Source: Maricaulis sp039978735
GTDB taxonomy: Bacteria; Pseudomonadota; Alphaproteobacteria; Caulobacterales; Maricaulaceae
Length of the DNA: 64,000 bases
NCBI RefSeq assembly: GCF_039978735.1
Contig: NZ_JBDWAS010000015.1
Coordinates: 62,001-126,000 of the forward strand
Reading direction: 5' to 3'
The notes beneath the pieces were generated by a model. That model ran no database searches. It worked only from the letters and a program-made list of their open reading frames with translations, and was not told the origin of the DNA. A program made the position numbers and the translations under genes. Positions 26,695 through 34,797 of this stretch are shown here, piece after piece; position 1 is the first letter of the stretch; every line of letters starts with the position of its first letter.

Positions 26695-28442
26695 TCGAGG
26701 CCCTCTACGACGTCTCTCCGGCCTGGCCGGTCATCATTGCCGGCCTGATCGCGGCCGCCGTGCCGAACCATTATGTGCGTAAGGGGCTGGCCCTGATCGC
26801 ACCGGTGCTGGCGGGCTTCCTCTGGTTCAACGTGCCCTCCGGCGTTCACACCGGCGGCATTATCGAACTGGGCGGGTTCACGCTGGAAACCTTCCGCTAT
26901 GACGGCCTGTCCCGCATCTGGGGCCTGATCTTCATCATCGCCGCCTTCATCAATGCGCTCTACAGCCTGCATTCCAAAGACCGCGTCGGCGATGCCTCCG
27001 GCCTGATCTATGCCGGTGCCGGTCTCGGTGCCGTCTTTGCCGGCGATCTCCTCTCGCTCTTCTTCTTCTGGGAGCTGACGGCGATTTCCTCGGTCTTCCT
27101 GATCTGGGGCTCCAAGACCAACGAAGCCTACAAGGCGGGCCTGCGCTATCTGGCGATCCATGTCCTGTCCGGCGTCATGCTGCTGGCCGGTGCCGTGATC
27201 CACTCCGCCGATACCGGCAGCTGGGCGTTTGACGAGAGCCTCTCGGTGAACACGCTGGGCGGTTTCCTGATCTTCCTCGCCTTCGGCATCAAGTGCGCCT
27301 TCCCCTTCCTGCACAACTGGCTGCAGGACGCCTATCCCAAGGCGACGGTCACGGGCGCCGTTGTGCTCTCGGCCTTCACCACCAAGCTGGCCGTCTACGC
27401 CCTGGCGCGCGGCTATGCCGGGACCGACATGCTGATCTGGATCGGCGCGATCATGACCGCCTTCCCGGTCTTCTTCGCCGTGGTCGAGAACGACCTCAGG
27501 AAGGTGCTGTCCTACTCGCTGAACAACCAGCTCGGCTTCATGGTGGTCGGCATCGGTGTCGGCACCGAGCTCGCCATCAATGGCGCCGCGGCCCACGCCT
27601 TCGTGCACATCATCTACAAGGCGCTCTTGTTCATGAGCATGGGCGCCGTGCTCTACCGCGTCGGCACCGTGAAGGCGTCCGAACTGGGCGGTCTGTTCAA
27701 GACCATGCCGGCGACCGCGATCTTCTGCATCATCGGTGCGGCCTCGATCTCGGCCTTCCCGCTCTTCTCCGGCTTTGTCGCCAAGGCGATGACGCTGGCG
27801 GCGGTGGCGCACGAGGGGCACTATATCGTCTGGTTCATCCTGCTGTTCGCCTCGGCCGGCGTGCTGGAGCACTCGGGCATCAAGATCCCGTACTTCGCCT
27901 TCTTCGCCCACGACAAGGGCCACCGCGTCCGCGAGGCGCCGGTCAACATGCTGATGGCGATGGGGATTGCCGCGCTGATGTGCGTCTATCTGGGCTGGCC
28001 GGACATGTTCGGCATCCCGGGCGGTTATCGCGCGCTCTACAATCTCACGCCCTTCCCGGAGGTGGCGAACGAATATCCCATGTGGACTTTCGACCACGTC
28101 GTCGGACAGATGCAGCTCCTGCTCGCCGCGCTCTTCGCCTTCGCCTTCCTGGTGCGGATGAAGTGGTATCCGGACGAGAAGCGCTCGATCAATCTGGACT
28201 TCGACTGGGTCTATCGCCGGGCCCTCGACGGCACGGCCCGCTGGGGTCACGCCATGTTCGGCCGGCTGTGGGCGTCGATCGGCAATGTCCTGGCTGCGGC
28301 ACGCACCCGGATGGGTGGCCGGCTGTTCCAGGCATTCAGTCCTATGGGCGCAATCAGCCGGGATATCCCCTCTGGCATGCTGGCGATCTGGACCAGTGCG
28401 CTTTTGGCCATCGTCCTGATCATCGCCTATATCGCCCCTTAG
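26691..28442 (+). CDS. Third MrpD/NuoL-like antiporter subunit
   Basis: The 583-residue protein has a proton-conducting transporter domain (FFFWELTAISSVFLIWG, FPFLHNWLQDAYPKATVTGA, FVHIIYKALLFMSMG) and an extended C-terminal part with two or three further helices and a hydrophilic loop (MKWYPDEKRSINLDFDWVYR) found in some NuoL-like subunits. ATG 26691 overlaps the previous stop; an upstream in-frame GTG at 26670 would lie inside the preceding gene. It is the last gene of the operon. Confidence 0.9.
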   Translation: MIEALYDVSPAWPVIIAGLIAAAVPNHYVRKGLALIAPVLAGFLWFNVPSGVHTGGIIELGGFTLETFRYDGLSRIWGLIFIIAAFINALYSLHSKDRVGDASGLIYAGAGLGAVFAGDLLSLFFFWELTAISSVFLIWGSKTNEAYKAGLRYLAIHVLSGVMLLAGAVIHSADTGSWAFDESLSVNTLGGFLIFLAFGIKCAFPFLHNWLQDAYPKATVTGAVVLSAFTTKLAVYALARGYAGTDMLIWIGAIMTAFPVFFAVVENDLRKVLSYSLNNQLGFMVVGIGVGTELAINGAAAHAFVHIIYKALLFMSMGAVLYRVGTVKASELGGLFKTMPATAIFCIIGAASISAFPLFSGFVAKAMTLAAVAHEGHYIVWFILLFASAGVLEHSGIKIPYFAFFAHDKGHRVREAPVNMLMAMGIAALMCVYLGWPDMFGIPGGYRALYNLTPFPEVANEYPMWTFDHVVGQMQLLLAALFAFAFLVRMKWYPDEKRSINLDFDWVYRRALDGTARWGHAMFGRLWASIGNVLAAARTRMGGRLFQAFSPMGAISRDIPSGMLAIWTSALLAIVLIIAYIAP

Positions 28443-28466
28443 GTTCCAAGGGGTTAGAACAAAAAC

Positions 28467-28502
28467 GAGGGCGTCACACGCAAGGGTGGCGCCCTCTTTC
28501 TT
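28467..28502 (+). terminator. Intrinsic terminator of the Mrp operon
   Basis: GAGGGCGTCAC (28467-28477) pairs with GTGGCGCCCTC (28486-28496) with one T-G pair and an eight-base loop, followed by TTTCTTT. It starts 25 bases after the last stop. Confidence 0.88.
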
Positions 28503-28604
28503 TGCAACGCTAATAGGAATATTATCCCCACCGGGCGTAGTCCACCTAGCCTTTCACTCACGCCGCGGCCGCCTTTCGAGGCCGCGCGAGACCGGGAGTG
28601 CAGG

Positions 28605-28964
28605 ATGGAACGAGCGATGGAAAGACTGGCCGACGATGTGGCCCGGGCCCGCCTGGCGCAGAGCGCCGCGGCCTATGCTTTCGGGGTGCCGCAGCAGGAT
28701 CTCGAGGCGCCGACGCGGCATTCGAGGGAGGCCGCGCTGGCGCGGCAGGTGGCGATGTATCTCGCCCATGTCGCCTTCGAACTGCCGCTGACCCGCGTCG
28801 CCCAGGCCTTCGGCCGCGACCGTTCCACTGCCGCCCATGCCTGCCACCGTATCGAGGACCGGCGCGACGATCGCGATTTCGACGCCTGGATGGATGCGCT
28901 GGAGGAAAGCCTGCGCGGTACACCGCGCATCCTGGTGCAGTCCGGCGGGGAGGAGCGGGCATGA
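28605..28964 (+). CDS. DnaA C-terminal-like helix-turn-helix protein
   Basis: The 119-residue protein carries a domain resembling DnaA domain IV: AMYLAHVAFELPLTRVAQAFGRDRSTAAHAC (about residues 48-80), with GRDRSTAAHACHRIED corresponding to the DnaA signature helix that reads DnaA boxes. The ATPase part of DnaA is absent. GGGAG lies six bases before ATG 28605. It overlaps the next gene by four bases. It may bind DNA as a regulator of replication or transcription; this is an inference. Confidence 0.8.
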   Translation: MERAMERLADDVARARLAQSAAAYAFGVPQQDLEAPTRHSREAALARQVAMYLAHVAFELPLTRVAQAFGRDRSTAAHACHRIEDRRDDRDFDAWMDALEESLRGTPRILVQSGGEERA

Positions 28965-29653
28965 GCGCGCCGCGCTGGATGCGGGCGCTGTCGCGCCGCG
29001 GTGCCGTCCTGCTGCCGCATGCCGGTTCGCACGCCGTCTTCGCCGGCCCCGATCGCCGCCGCCGCCCGCTCGCCCGTCTCACACCCGCCCAGATGCGCGA
29101 GGCCGAGACCAAGGGCTGGCTCGCCCGCTCCGGCGACGGCTACACGCTCTCGGCGGCCGGTCATGTCGCACTATGTGGCAGCAATGGGTCACCCATGGTG
29201 CAGCAATCTCACCTCATTGAGCGTCCTGTGATGCACGAAAGCGGGCGTATCGAGACGGTCATGGCCAATGCGCTGGAAGGCCCGCTGGGCAAGTGGAGCG
29301 GCCTTCTGGGCCCCGCCGAACACAATGCCGCGGAACGCTTCCTGGCCGATTATCACCGTTCCAGCCTGACCCAGCGCACCACCCGCAACTGGTCCCCCAC
29401 AGCCCCGCGCCGCGGCGAGGGACAGCGCCGGGGACCGGAAGACGCCACGCTGGGCGCCATCGCCGCAAAGGACCGTGTTTTCAAGGCGCTGGATATGCTG
29501 GGACCGCAACTCTCGAAAGTCGTCGAGGCCGCACTGATCCGCGAGGAGAGCCTGGCCGCCATGGAGCGCCGTTTCGGCTGGGGCCAGCGGTCGGGCGGCA
29601 CGGCCGTGAAACTCGCCCTGGGGCGGCTGGCGGAAATCTATGGCTCGGGGTGA
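28961..29653 (+). CDS. DUF6456 domain protein
   Basis: The 230-residue protein has a short N-terminal region with GWLARSGDGYTLSAAGH, which may be a small winged element, and a C-terminal DUF6456 block (about residues 95-225): AAERFLADYHRSSLTQRTT, GAIAAKDRVFKALDML and MERRFGWGQRSGGTAVKLAL. The last segment looks like a helix-turn-helix and resembles domains in alphaproteobacterial phage-like or cell-cycle regulators. Its ATG overlaps the stop of the DnaA-C-like gene (ATGA), so the two proteins are made together. Confidence 0.8.
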   Translation: MSAPRWMRALSRRGAVLLPHAGSHAVFAGPDRRRRPLARLTPAQMREAETKGWLARSGDGYTLSAAGHVALCGSNGSPMVQQSHLIERPVMHESGRIETVMANALEGPLGKWSGLLGPAEHNAAERFLADYHRSSLTQRTTRNWSPTAPRRGEGQRRGPEDATLGAIAAKDRVFKALDMLGPQLSKVVEAALIREESLAAMERRFGWGQRSGGTAVKLALGRLAEIYGSG

Positions 29654-29672
29654 GGGTGTGCCCGTGTGGACG

Positions 29673-30092
29673 TCAGGCCCCCGCCGCCCCGCGAATGCGG
29701 CCGATCATCGAGGTCAGGCCGTTGGAGCGTTGCGGGGAGAGGTGTTCGGACAGGCCGATCCGCTTGAGCACCTCACGCGCATCGACCGACAGGATGTCCG
29801 CCGGTGTACGGCCGGAATAGACCCGCAGCAGCAGGGCGGCGAGGCCCCGCACGATATGGGCGTCGCTGTCGGCGCGGAAGGTGAGGGTGTTTTCGCCCGG
29901 TTCGGTGACCAGCCAGACCTGGCTGACGCACCCTTTCACCTTGTTGGTGTCGGTGCGCTCGCTCTCCGGCATGTCGGGCAGGGCCTTGCCCATGTCGATG
30001 AGATACTTGTACCGCTCCTCCCAGTCGCCCAGGAGGTCGAACTCGTCGACGATATCTTCGATCTCGGAATGGATGTCGCTGTGTGCCGTCAT
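29673..30092 (-). CDS. sufE: SufE family sulfur-transfer protein
   Basis: The 139-residue protein accepts sulfur from the cysteine desulfurase SufS for iron-sulfur cluster assembly. The family motif KVKGCVSQVWL contains the persulfide-carrying cysteine (about residue 55), and GLAALLLRVYSGRTPADIL follows. The start at 30092 gives a protein of normal SufE length; the frame is open further upstream but without family similarity. It is convergent with the DUF6456 gene (19-base gap). The other suf genes are not in the window. Confidence 0.93.
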   Translation of the reverse strand: MTAHSDIHSEIEDIVDEFDLLGDWEERYKYLIDMGKALPDMPESERTDTNKVKGCVSQVWLVTEPGENTLTFRADSDAHIVRGLAALLLRVYSGRTPADILSVDAREVLKRIGLSEHLSPQRSNGLTSMIGRIRGAAGA

Positions 30093-30175
30093 GTCAGGGC
30101 CGACGTAGTGCGGCCGTGGCGGCAAGGCAAGCATCCGGTGCGGTATTGGACAGCATTCCCGTGGTGGGGGAAGCG

Positions 30176-30445
30176 TCAGGAATTGCGTTCGGCCTCGTGC
30201 TCGACAAGCGCAGCTTCGATCCGGGTGGCGGCCATGTCGGTCAGGAAACCGCCAAGCCGTGCGGCTTCGCGGCCGGCATCGCACAGGGCGGCATTATCCT
30301 CACACCAGGCATTGACGGGTTCACCGGCATCGATCCGGGTTTCAGCCAGGTTTTGCGGCAGGTCGAAGGCCTCTCCCGCGAAATCGCGGGGGACAAACAC
30401 GCTGACGACCGCAAGCCAGAGGGCTGCGCGCAGCAAGAACATCAT
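30176..30445 (-). CDS. DUF5330 small secreted or anchored protein
   Basis: The 89-residue protein begins MMFLLRAALWLAVVSVFVP, a signal peptide or anchor, followed by a short hydrophilic region with two cysteines (NAWCEDNAALCDAG). This matches the DUF5330 pattern of alphaproteobacteria. AAGGAGG lies six bases before ATG 30445. Function unknown. It lies 83 bases upstream of sufE on the same strand. Confidence 0.75.
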   Translation of the reverse strand: MMFLLRAALWLAVVSVFVPRDFAGEAFDLPQNLAETRIDAGEPVNAWCEDNAALCDAGREAARLGGFLTDMAATRIEAALVEHEAERNS

Positions 30446-30668
30446 GATCGACCTCCTTCTTATTGGCACCCGAAAGGCGAGAACCTTCCCAGTGCAGGAT
30501 TGAGGCTAGTCGAAGAGGCGAAGTATAGCGAGCGAATCCGCCGTTAACCAAAAATGTCGTGCAAATATGGATCAGCGTTTTTTTGTAAAATTTGCCCGCA
30601 ATTTTATCTTGTCCCTGATCGAGACACTTTTTGTTAACACGTCGCCATTCGAGCCGCTCAAATGCGGT

Positions 30669-31700
30669 CTATTCGGACGTATCCGCGGTATCGAGACAGC
30701 GGCTGACATCGAGCAGGGCATGCTCGGCGATGCAGAAACTGTCCTCATACTTGAAATGGCCGGCGGCAACGCATTGCTGCAGGTCCAGCCGGACCCAGGC
30801 GAGGCAACGCTCGACCATCGGGTCGCTGAGCAGGCTGTCGATCGCGGCATCGGTATCGGCACCGGTGTCCTGCAGCGATTGCAGGGCGGCGACCGAGAGA
30901 ATGCGGCCGACACGGGAGCGGTCGGGGTCCGGAACCGCTTCGCCGACGGTCAGCGAAAGCTGCGGCGTCAGCGCGTCATCCACCGGCGTGGCCACATCAA
31001 GCGGCGTCACGCGCTCGAACAGGGCCGAGGCCGGGACTGCAGCGCCAAGGCTGCTGCCGGCCGACAGGCGCAGCGTGTCCGGAAGCGTCAGCGGGCTTTC
31101 GGTCAGCTCGGAGATCGCCGCCAGGCGGTCGGCCCGGTCGCGATAGACCCGGTTGGCCCAGCGCTCGGACTGCAGGGAGTAGGCGGCCGAGCGGTAGCGC
31201 TCGGAGACTTCGCGGATCTCGGCATTGTCGCGCCCGACGGCATCGATCACCGAATCCTGGGCGTCACCGGCCGCGGAGAAACTGGTTGCGAAGGCGGGAT
31301 CGTTCATCAGGCCGGACATGGCGGCATTGGGCCCGTAATAGTCGGCCAGCTCGCGGACCTGGTCGATATAGTCCGGGTGATGCGCGGCGATGATCGAGGC
31401 ATAGGCGATCCAGGCGGGCGCCAGCCTGTCTTCGCCGTAGAAAGCGGAGAGCCGGTCCATCGCCATATCGAGATCGTCGCCCGATCCGATCGGCGCTTCC
31501 CGCAGATCGGCAACCACGCCGTGATAGGCGGCATACTGACCGGCAGAGCGGCGAACCATGCCTTCGGTCTGGGGCGGCGCAATGTCGAGCTGGAGCTGCG
31601 GGGCGGGGGCGCTGCTGGCGGCCGTTTCCGGCGCCGGCTCTGCCGTGTCCTGCGCGACAGACATCGTGAGGACGAGCGCCGTGAGCGAACTGACAAACAT
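30669..31700 (-). CDS. Uncharacterised periplasmic protein
   Basis: The 343-residue protein has a weak N-terminal signal peptide (cleavage likely after MSVAQ, about residue 17) and an Ala/Pro-rich linker, then a mainly helical body. Four cysteines are clustered in the last 45 residues (ERCLAW, LQQCVAAG, DSFCIAEH, VSRCLD), which could form two disulfides. AGGAG precedes the ATG by seven bases. No family with a known function was recognised. Confidence 0.75.
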   Translation of the reverse strand: MFVSSLTALVLTMSVAQDTAEPAPETAASSAPAPQLQLDIAPPQTEGMVRRSAGQYAAYHGVVADLREAPIGSGDDLDMAMDRLSAFYGEDRLAPAWIAYASIIAAHHPDYIDQVRELADYYGPNAAMSGLMNDPAFATSFSAAGDAQDSVIDAVGRDNAEIREVSERYRSAAYSLQSERWANRVYRDRADRLAAISELTESPLTLPDTLRLSAGSSLGAAVPASALFERVTPLDVATPVDDALTPQLSLTVGEAVPDPDRSRVGRILSVAALQSLQDTGADTDAAIDSLLSDPMVERCLAWVRLDLQQCVAAGHFKYEDSFCIAEHALLDVSRCLDTADTSE

Positions 31701-31898
31701 TCAAAGACTCCTGACACGTCCCGCAAGCATATTGCCTTGTCCCGCGAACAGCGCCAAGTGTCCATGCGTGATGAATTATTCGAAGACCGGTTTGTTCAGA
31801 AAAGTAAATGAACCGATCTTAAGATTCAGCATTTGTTAACGATAAAGGCGAAGATTCCCGCGTGTAGGAATCACGTGGCAGTCCGCACCGGTTGAGAG

Positions 31899-33671
31899 AT
31901 GGACCCGAAGAGCGACGATATCACGGCCTGGATCGCCCGCCGCGGTGGCGTGATTGTCAATCTGGTATGGATTGGCACGCTGGCGGCTGCCGCGCCGCAG
32001 GTCTGGCCTCTGCTGGGCGGTGCCGAATGGATGCGCGCCCTCGGTCTGACGGCGCTCGCCCTGCCGGCGATTGCCGGTCTCATCCTGCTGCCGCGTCTCA
32101 TTCACCCGTTCGAACGCTTTCTCCTGGCGATGATCTGGACGGCCTTTGCCGCCGGGATCGCCGTCACCGGTGGCGGTGTCACCGGCATCGGTGCGCTCGC
32201 CTTCCTGCTGGCGCCGGCTGTCGCCGCGGCCAGCGGCCTCCGTGACGGCGTCGTCAAGGCGGCGTCCCTGTCCGGGCTGGCGGCACTGGTCGTCGCCGGA
32301 CTTCAGATCACGGGATTCATTGCGCCGGCGCCGATGGCCGTCGAACTGCACCTGCCCTTCGTTCTGGGCTGCGCCCTGATGCTGGCGACCGGCTTCGGCC
32401 TGGGCGCCCTGCGCGCGGTCCGCGAAGCGGATGCGGTGCGGGCCGAAGCCGAACGGGGCCGCGTGCGCTCGAAGGCTTTCGATCATGCTCCGGCAGCCAT
32501 TATCGCCTGCGATGGCGATGGCAACATCCTCGCCGCATCGGACGCGCTGCGCGAGATGTCGCCGGGCCTGCCGCGCGAGCTGGCCGGTCTGCCGCTGTGC
32601 GATCTGGGCTTTGACGATGAAAGCCGCGCCGATCTGGCTGCGCGCGCCCGCAAGGCCGCGCTCGCGCCGTCGACCGGGCATCTCGTCCTGCGTGGGCCGA
32701 GCGGTCACGAAGCCGATGTCCGCTTCCAGACCCGGCCGCTGCCGGGCGGCGGTTCCGTTGCGCTGTTCGCCGAGGATCAGGGGCCCGCGCTGCAAGCCCG
32801 CCTCCGCGAAGCCGAACGCGCCCGCGAAGAGGCGGAAGAGGAAGCGCGCGCCAAGTCCCAATTCCTGGCGTCCGTCAGCCATGAACTGCGCACGCCGCTG
32901 AACGCCATCATCGGCTTCTCCGACGTCATGAAGGCGCGGCTCTTCGGGCCGATGCCGGCGCGCTATGCGGAATATGCCGATCTGATCCATGAAAGCGGCC
33001 AGCACCTGATGGAGCTGATCGGCGATGTGCTCGACATGTCGAAGATCGAGGCCGAGCGCTATGAGCTGGTCCGCGAGCGGTTCGATATCGACGAGATCGT
33101 CGGCCTGGTCGCCAAGATGATGCGCCTGCAGGCCGAAGAGGCCGGCATCACCCTGTCGGTGAAGCGCAATGATGTGGCCGTGCCGGTCATGGGCGACCGC
33201 AAGGCCTTGCGCCAGATCCTGCTGAACCTGCTGTCGAATGCAGTGAAGTTTACGCCGGAAGGCGGGGCGATTGTCGTGATGGCCCGGCCGTCCGGCGGCC
33301 AGCTCGTCCTGGCGGTGGGCGATAGCGGGGTCGGGATCGATCCGGAAGAGGCCGAGCGTCTGGGCCAGCCCTATCAGCAGGCTGCCAATGCCCGCGACAT
33401 CGAAAAGCGCGGCACCGGGCTGGGGCTTTCGCTGGTACGCGCCCTGGCCGAACTGCATGGCGGTCACATGTCGATCGCCTCGCGCAAGGGTGTCGGTACG
33501 ACTGTGACGGTGACCCTGCCGATCCTCGCCGACAAGCGCGGTGATGTGGAAACCTGGCCGGCCGGTACAGTGGCCGGGCTGGATGTGCGTCAGCAGATCG
33601 AGCGCGCCCAGGCCGCATCGCAGGACATCACGGCCGCGCCATCGACCGGGCGTACCGGCACGGAATCCTGA
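31899..33671 (+). CDS. divJ: DivJ-like membrane sensor histidine kinase
   Basis: The 590-residue protein has about six N-terminal membrane helices (residues 15-180), a PAS-like region (about 190-290), a coiled linker, a HisKA domain with His328 in SVSHELRTPLNAIIGFSDVM, and a HATPase domain with NLLSNAVKFTPEGG, GDSGVGIDPEE and GTGLGLSLVRAL. The block after the histidine (LFGPMPARYAEYADLIHESG) and the length are like DivJ, the Caulobacter kinase that phosphorylates DivK and PleD in cell-cycle control. PleC-like kinases are an alternative. It is a single-gene unit, followed by a 102-bp repeat. Confidence 0.75.
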   Translation: MDPKSDDITAWIARRGGVIVNLVWIGTLAAAAPQVWPLLGGAEWMRALGLTALALPAIAGLILLPRLIHPFERFLLAMIWTAFAAGIAVTGGGVTGIGALAFLLAPAVAAASGLRDGVVKAASLSGLAALVVAGLQITGFIAPAPMAVELHLPFVLGCALMLATGFGLGALRAVREADAVRAEAERGRVRSKAFDHAPAAIIACDGDGNILAASDALREMSPGLPRELAGLPLCDLGFDDESRADLAARARKAALAPSTGHLVLRGPSGHEADVRFQTRPLPGGGSVALFAEDQGPALQARLREAERAREEAEEEARAKSQFLASVSHELRTPLNAIIGFSDVMKARLFGPMPARYAEYADLIHESGQHLMELIGDVLDMSKIEAERYELVRERFDIDEIVGLVAKMMRLQAEEAGITLSVKRNDVAVPVMGDRKALRQILLNLLSNAVKFTPEGGAIVVMARPSGGQLVLAVGDSGVGIDPEEAERLGQPYQQAANARDIEKRGTGLGLSLVRALAELHGGHMSIASRKGVGTTVTVTLPILADKRGDVETWPAGTVAGLDVRQQIERAQAASQDITAAPSTGRTGTES

Positions 33672-33676
33672 CGCCG

Positions 33677-33778
33677 GAGCATTTTCAGCAAAAGTGGGCA
33701 CCGGTTTTTGCGGTTCGAAAATGCGACCGCTCAAAAGCCGGAGCCATTTCATCGACCTCAATTGCGATGAAAATGCTC
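33677..33778. repeat. 102-bp element with 9-bp terminal inverted repeats
   Basis: GAGCATTTT at 33677-33685 and AAAATGCTC at 33770-33778 bracket a segment with AGCAAAAGTGGGCACCGGTT near its left end and a near-palindromic interior. It resembles a short dispersed repeat (AGCATTTT...AAGTGG-CACCGG) widespread between genes in alphaproteobacteria. It starts six bases after the kinase stop and ends two bases before the next convergent stop. Confidence 0.75.
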
Positions 33779-33779
33779 T

Positions 33780-34688
33780 CTAGCTCCGCGGAACCGACAG
33801 ATTGCCCGAGCGCACGAAAGCGCGGGCAGCACCGAAATCGCCGATCTCGAAATAATAGTGACCGACCGTATCGCCATGCCCGTCGATCAGCTCGATACGG
33901 GCTGTCTCGCGCGGGTCTCGGGCGATGATGGCGTCGACGGCGCTTTCGGGGAAGTGGAAGACCAGACCGGTCCCATCGGCGCTCAGGGCTGCCTGTTCGG
34001 CGGCATTGCCGCGGCCGCTGGCCCAGACCAGCGCGCGGGCATAGTCCGGCGGTGTCCAGTCTGCCCATTCCGCGCCGTCCGGCGCGGGGAAGTGTCCGTC
34101 CAGCGTCGGGTCGTACAGGTCCGGCTCCCGGCGCATGTCGCGCAGCACGAGAACAGCGGAGACCGCGCCCGGGGTTGCGGGCATGGCGGCGGAAAAGCGG
34201 ATGCGCTGATCGGTCCGGCTCAGACCGACACGCAGCGTTCCGGTGTCCTGAAGCGCCGCCCAGCCGGGTTGCCCGGCGATGAATGAGCGGGTTGCGGTCC
34301 AGCCGAAATCCAGACCGTCGAACTGCATGTCGCGCAGCCGCTGCCAGCCGATGAAGGCGTCCGCCACGCGGTAACGCAGCTCGGCGACTTCCGGCCAGCT
34401 GCAGTCCGTCGCGCCGGCCTGGGCCTCGATCTCGTCGGCGTAATCGTCAAGGGCGTGGACCGAGATACCGTCGCGCAGCAGTGTTCCGCGGGCTTGCAGC
34501 CGGGCGGCATTCAGCGCGTCGCGTTGCTCGGCGGTAAACAGGCCGCAGCGCGTGTCGAGATCCAGCGCCAGCTGGCGCTCGCCGAAGATAAGGCCTGTCG
34601 CCTCATTGGCGACGGCCGGTCCGCTGGCGACCGTGAGTGCGGCGGCCAATCCGGCGGCTGCGATCCGGCTTCTGGTTGAAAAGCGCAT
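33780..34688 (-). CDS. Uncharacterised secreted protein
   Basis: The 302-residue protein has a signal peptide (AVANEA, about residue 28). The body contains alternating helices and a beta-rich C-terminal part ending in YYFEIGDFGAARAFVRSG. No catalytic motif or family with known function was recognised. It is convergent with the kinase gene and lies downstream of the BcsB-like gene on the same strand with a gap of about 110 bases, so it may be co-transcribed with it. Confidence 0.72.
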   Translation of the reverse strand: MRFSTRSRIAAAGLAAALTVASGPAVANEATGLIFGERQLALDLDTRCGLFTAEQRDALNAARLQARGTLLRDGISVHALDDYADEIEAQAGATDCSWPEVAELRYRVADAFIGWQRLRDMQFDGLDFGWTATRSFIAGQPGWAALQDTGTLRVGLSRTDQRIRFSAAMPATPGAVSAVLVLRDMRREPDLYDPTLDGHFPAPDGAEWADWTPPDYARALVWASGRGNAAEQAALSADGTGLVFHFPESAVDAIIARDPRETARIELIDGHGDTVGHYYFEIGDFGAARAFVRSGNLSVPRS

Positions 34689-34797
34689 GTTTCGTCCCGT
34701 TCCCTACAGGTCCGGGTTTAGCAGAGACGCTTTTATGCCGCGTGAAGAAGAAGGGTTAATGCCTGGCTAAGGCATTGAGTAAAATGAAATCCTCGTC

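Noticed and set aside
22843..28250. Three long minus-strand frames across the Mrp operon
   Set aside because: They are antisense to well-supported membrane subunits and consist mostly of Arg, Gly, Glu, Asp, His and Gln, as expected for the reverse complement of membrane-protein codons.
31818..31839. Possible second CtrA box before the kinase gene
   Set aside because: Two TTAA units are present but are 13 bases apart instead of seven.
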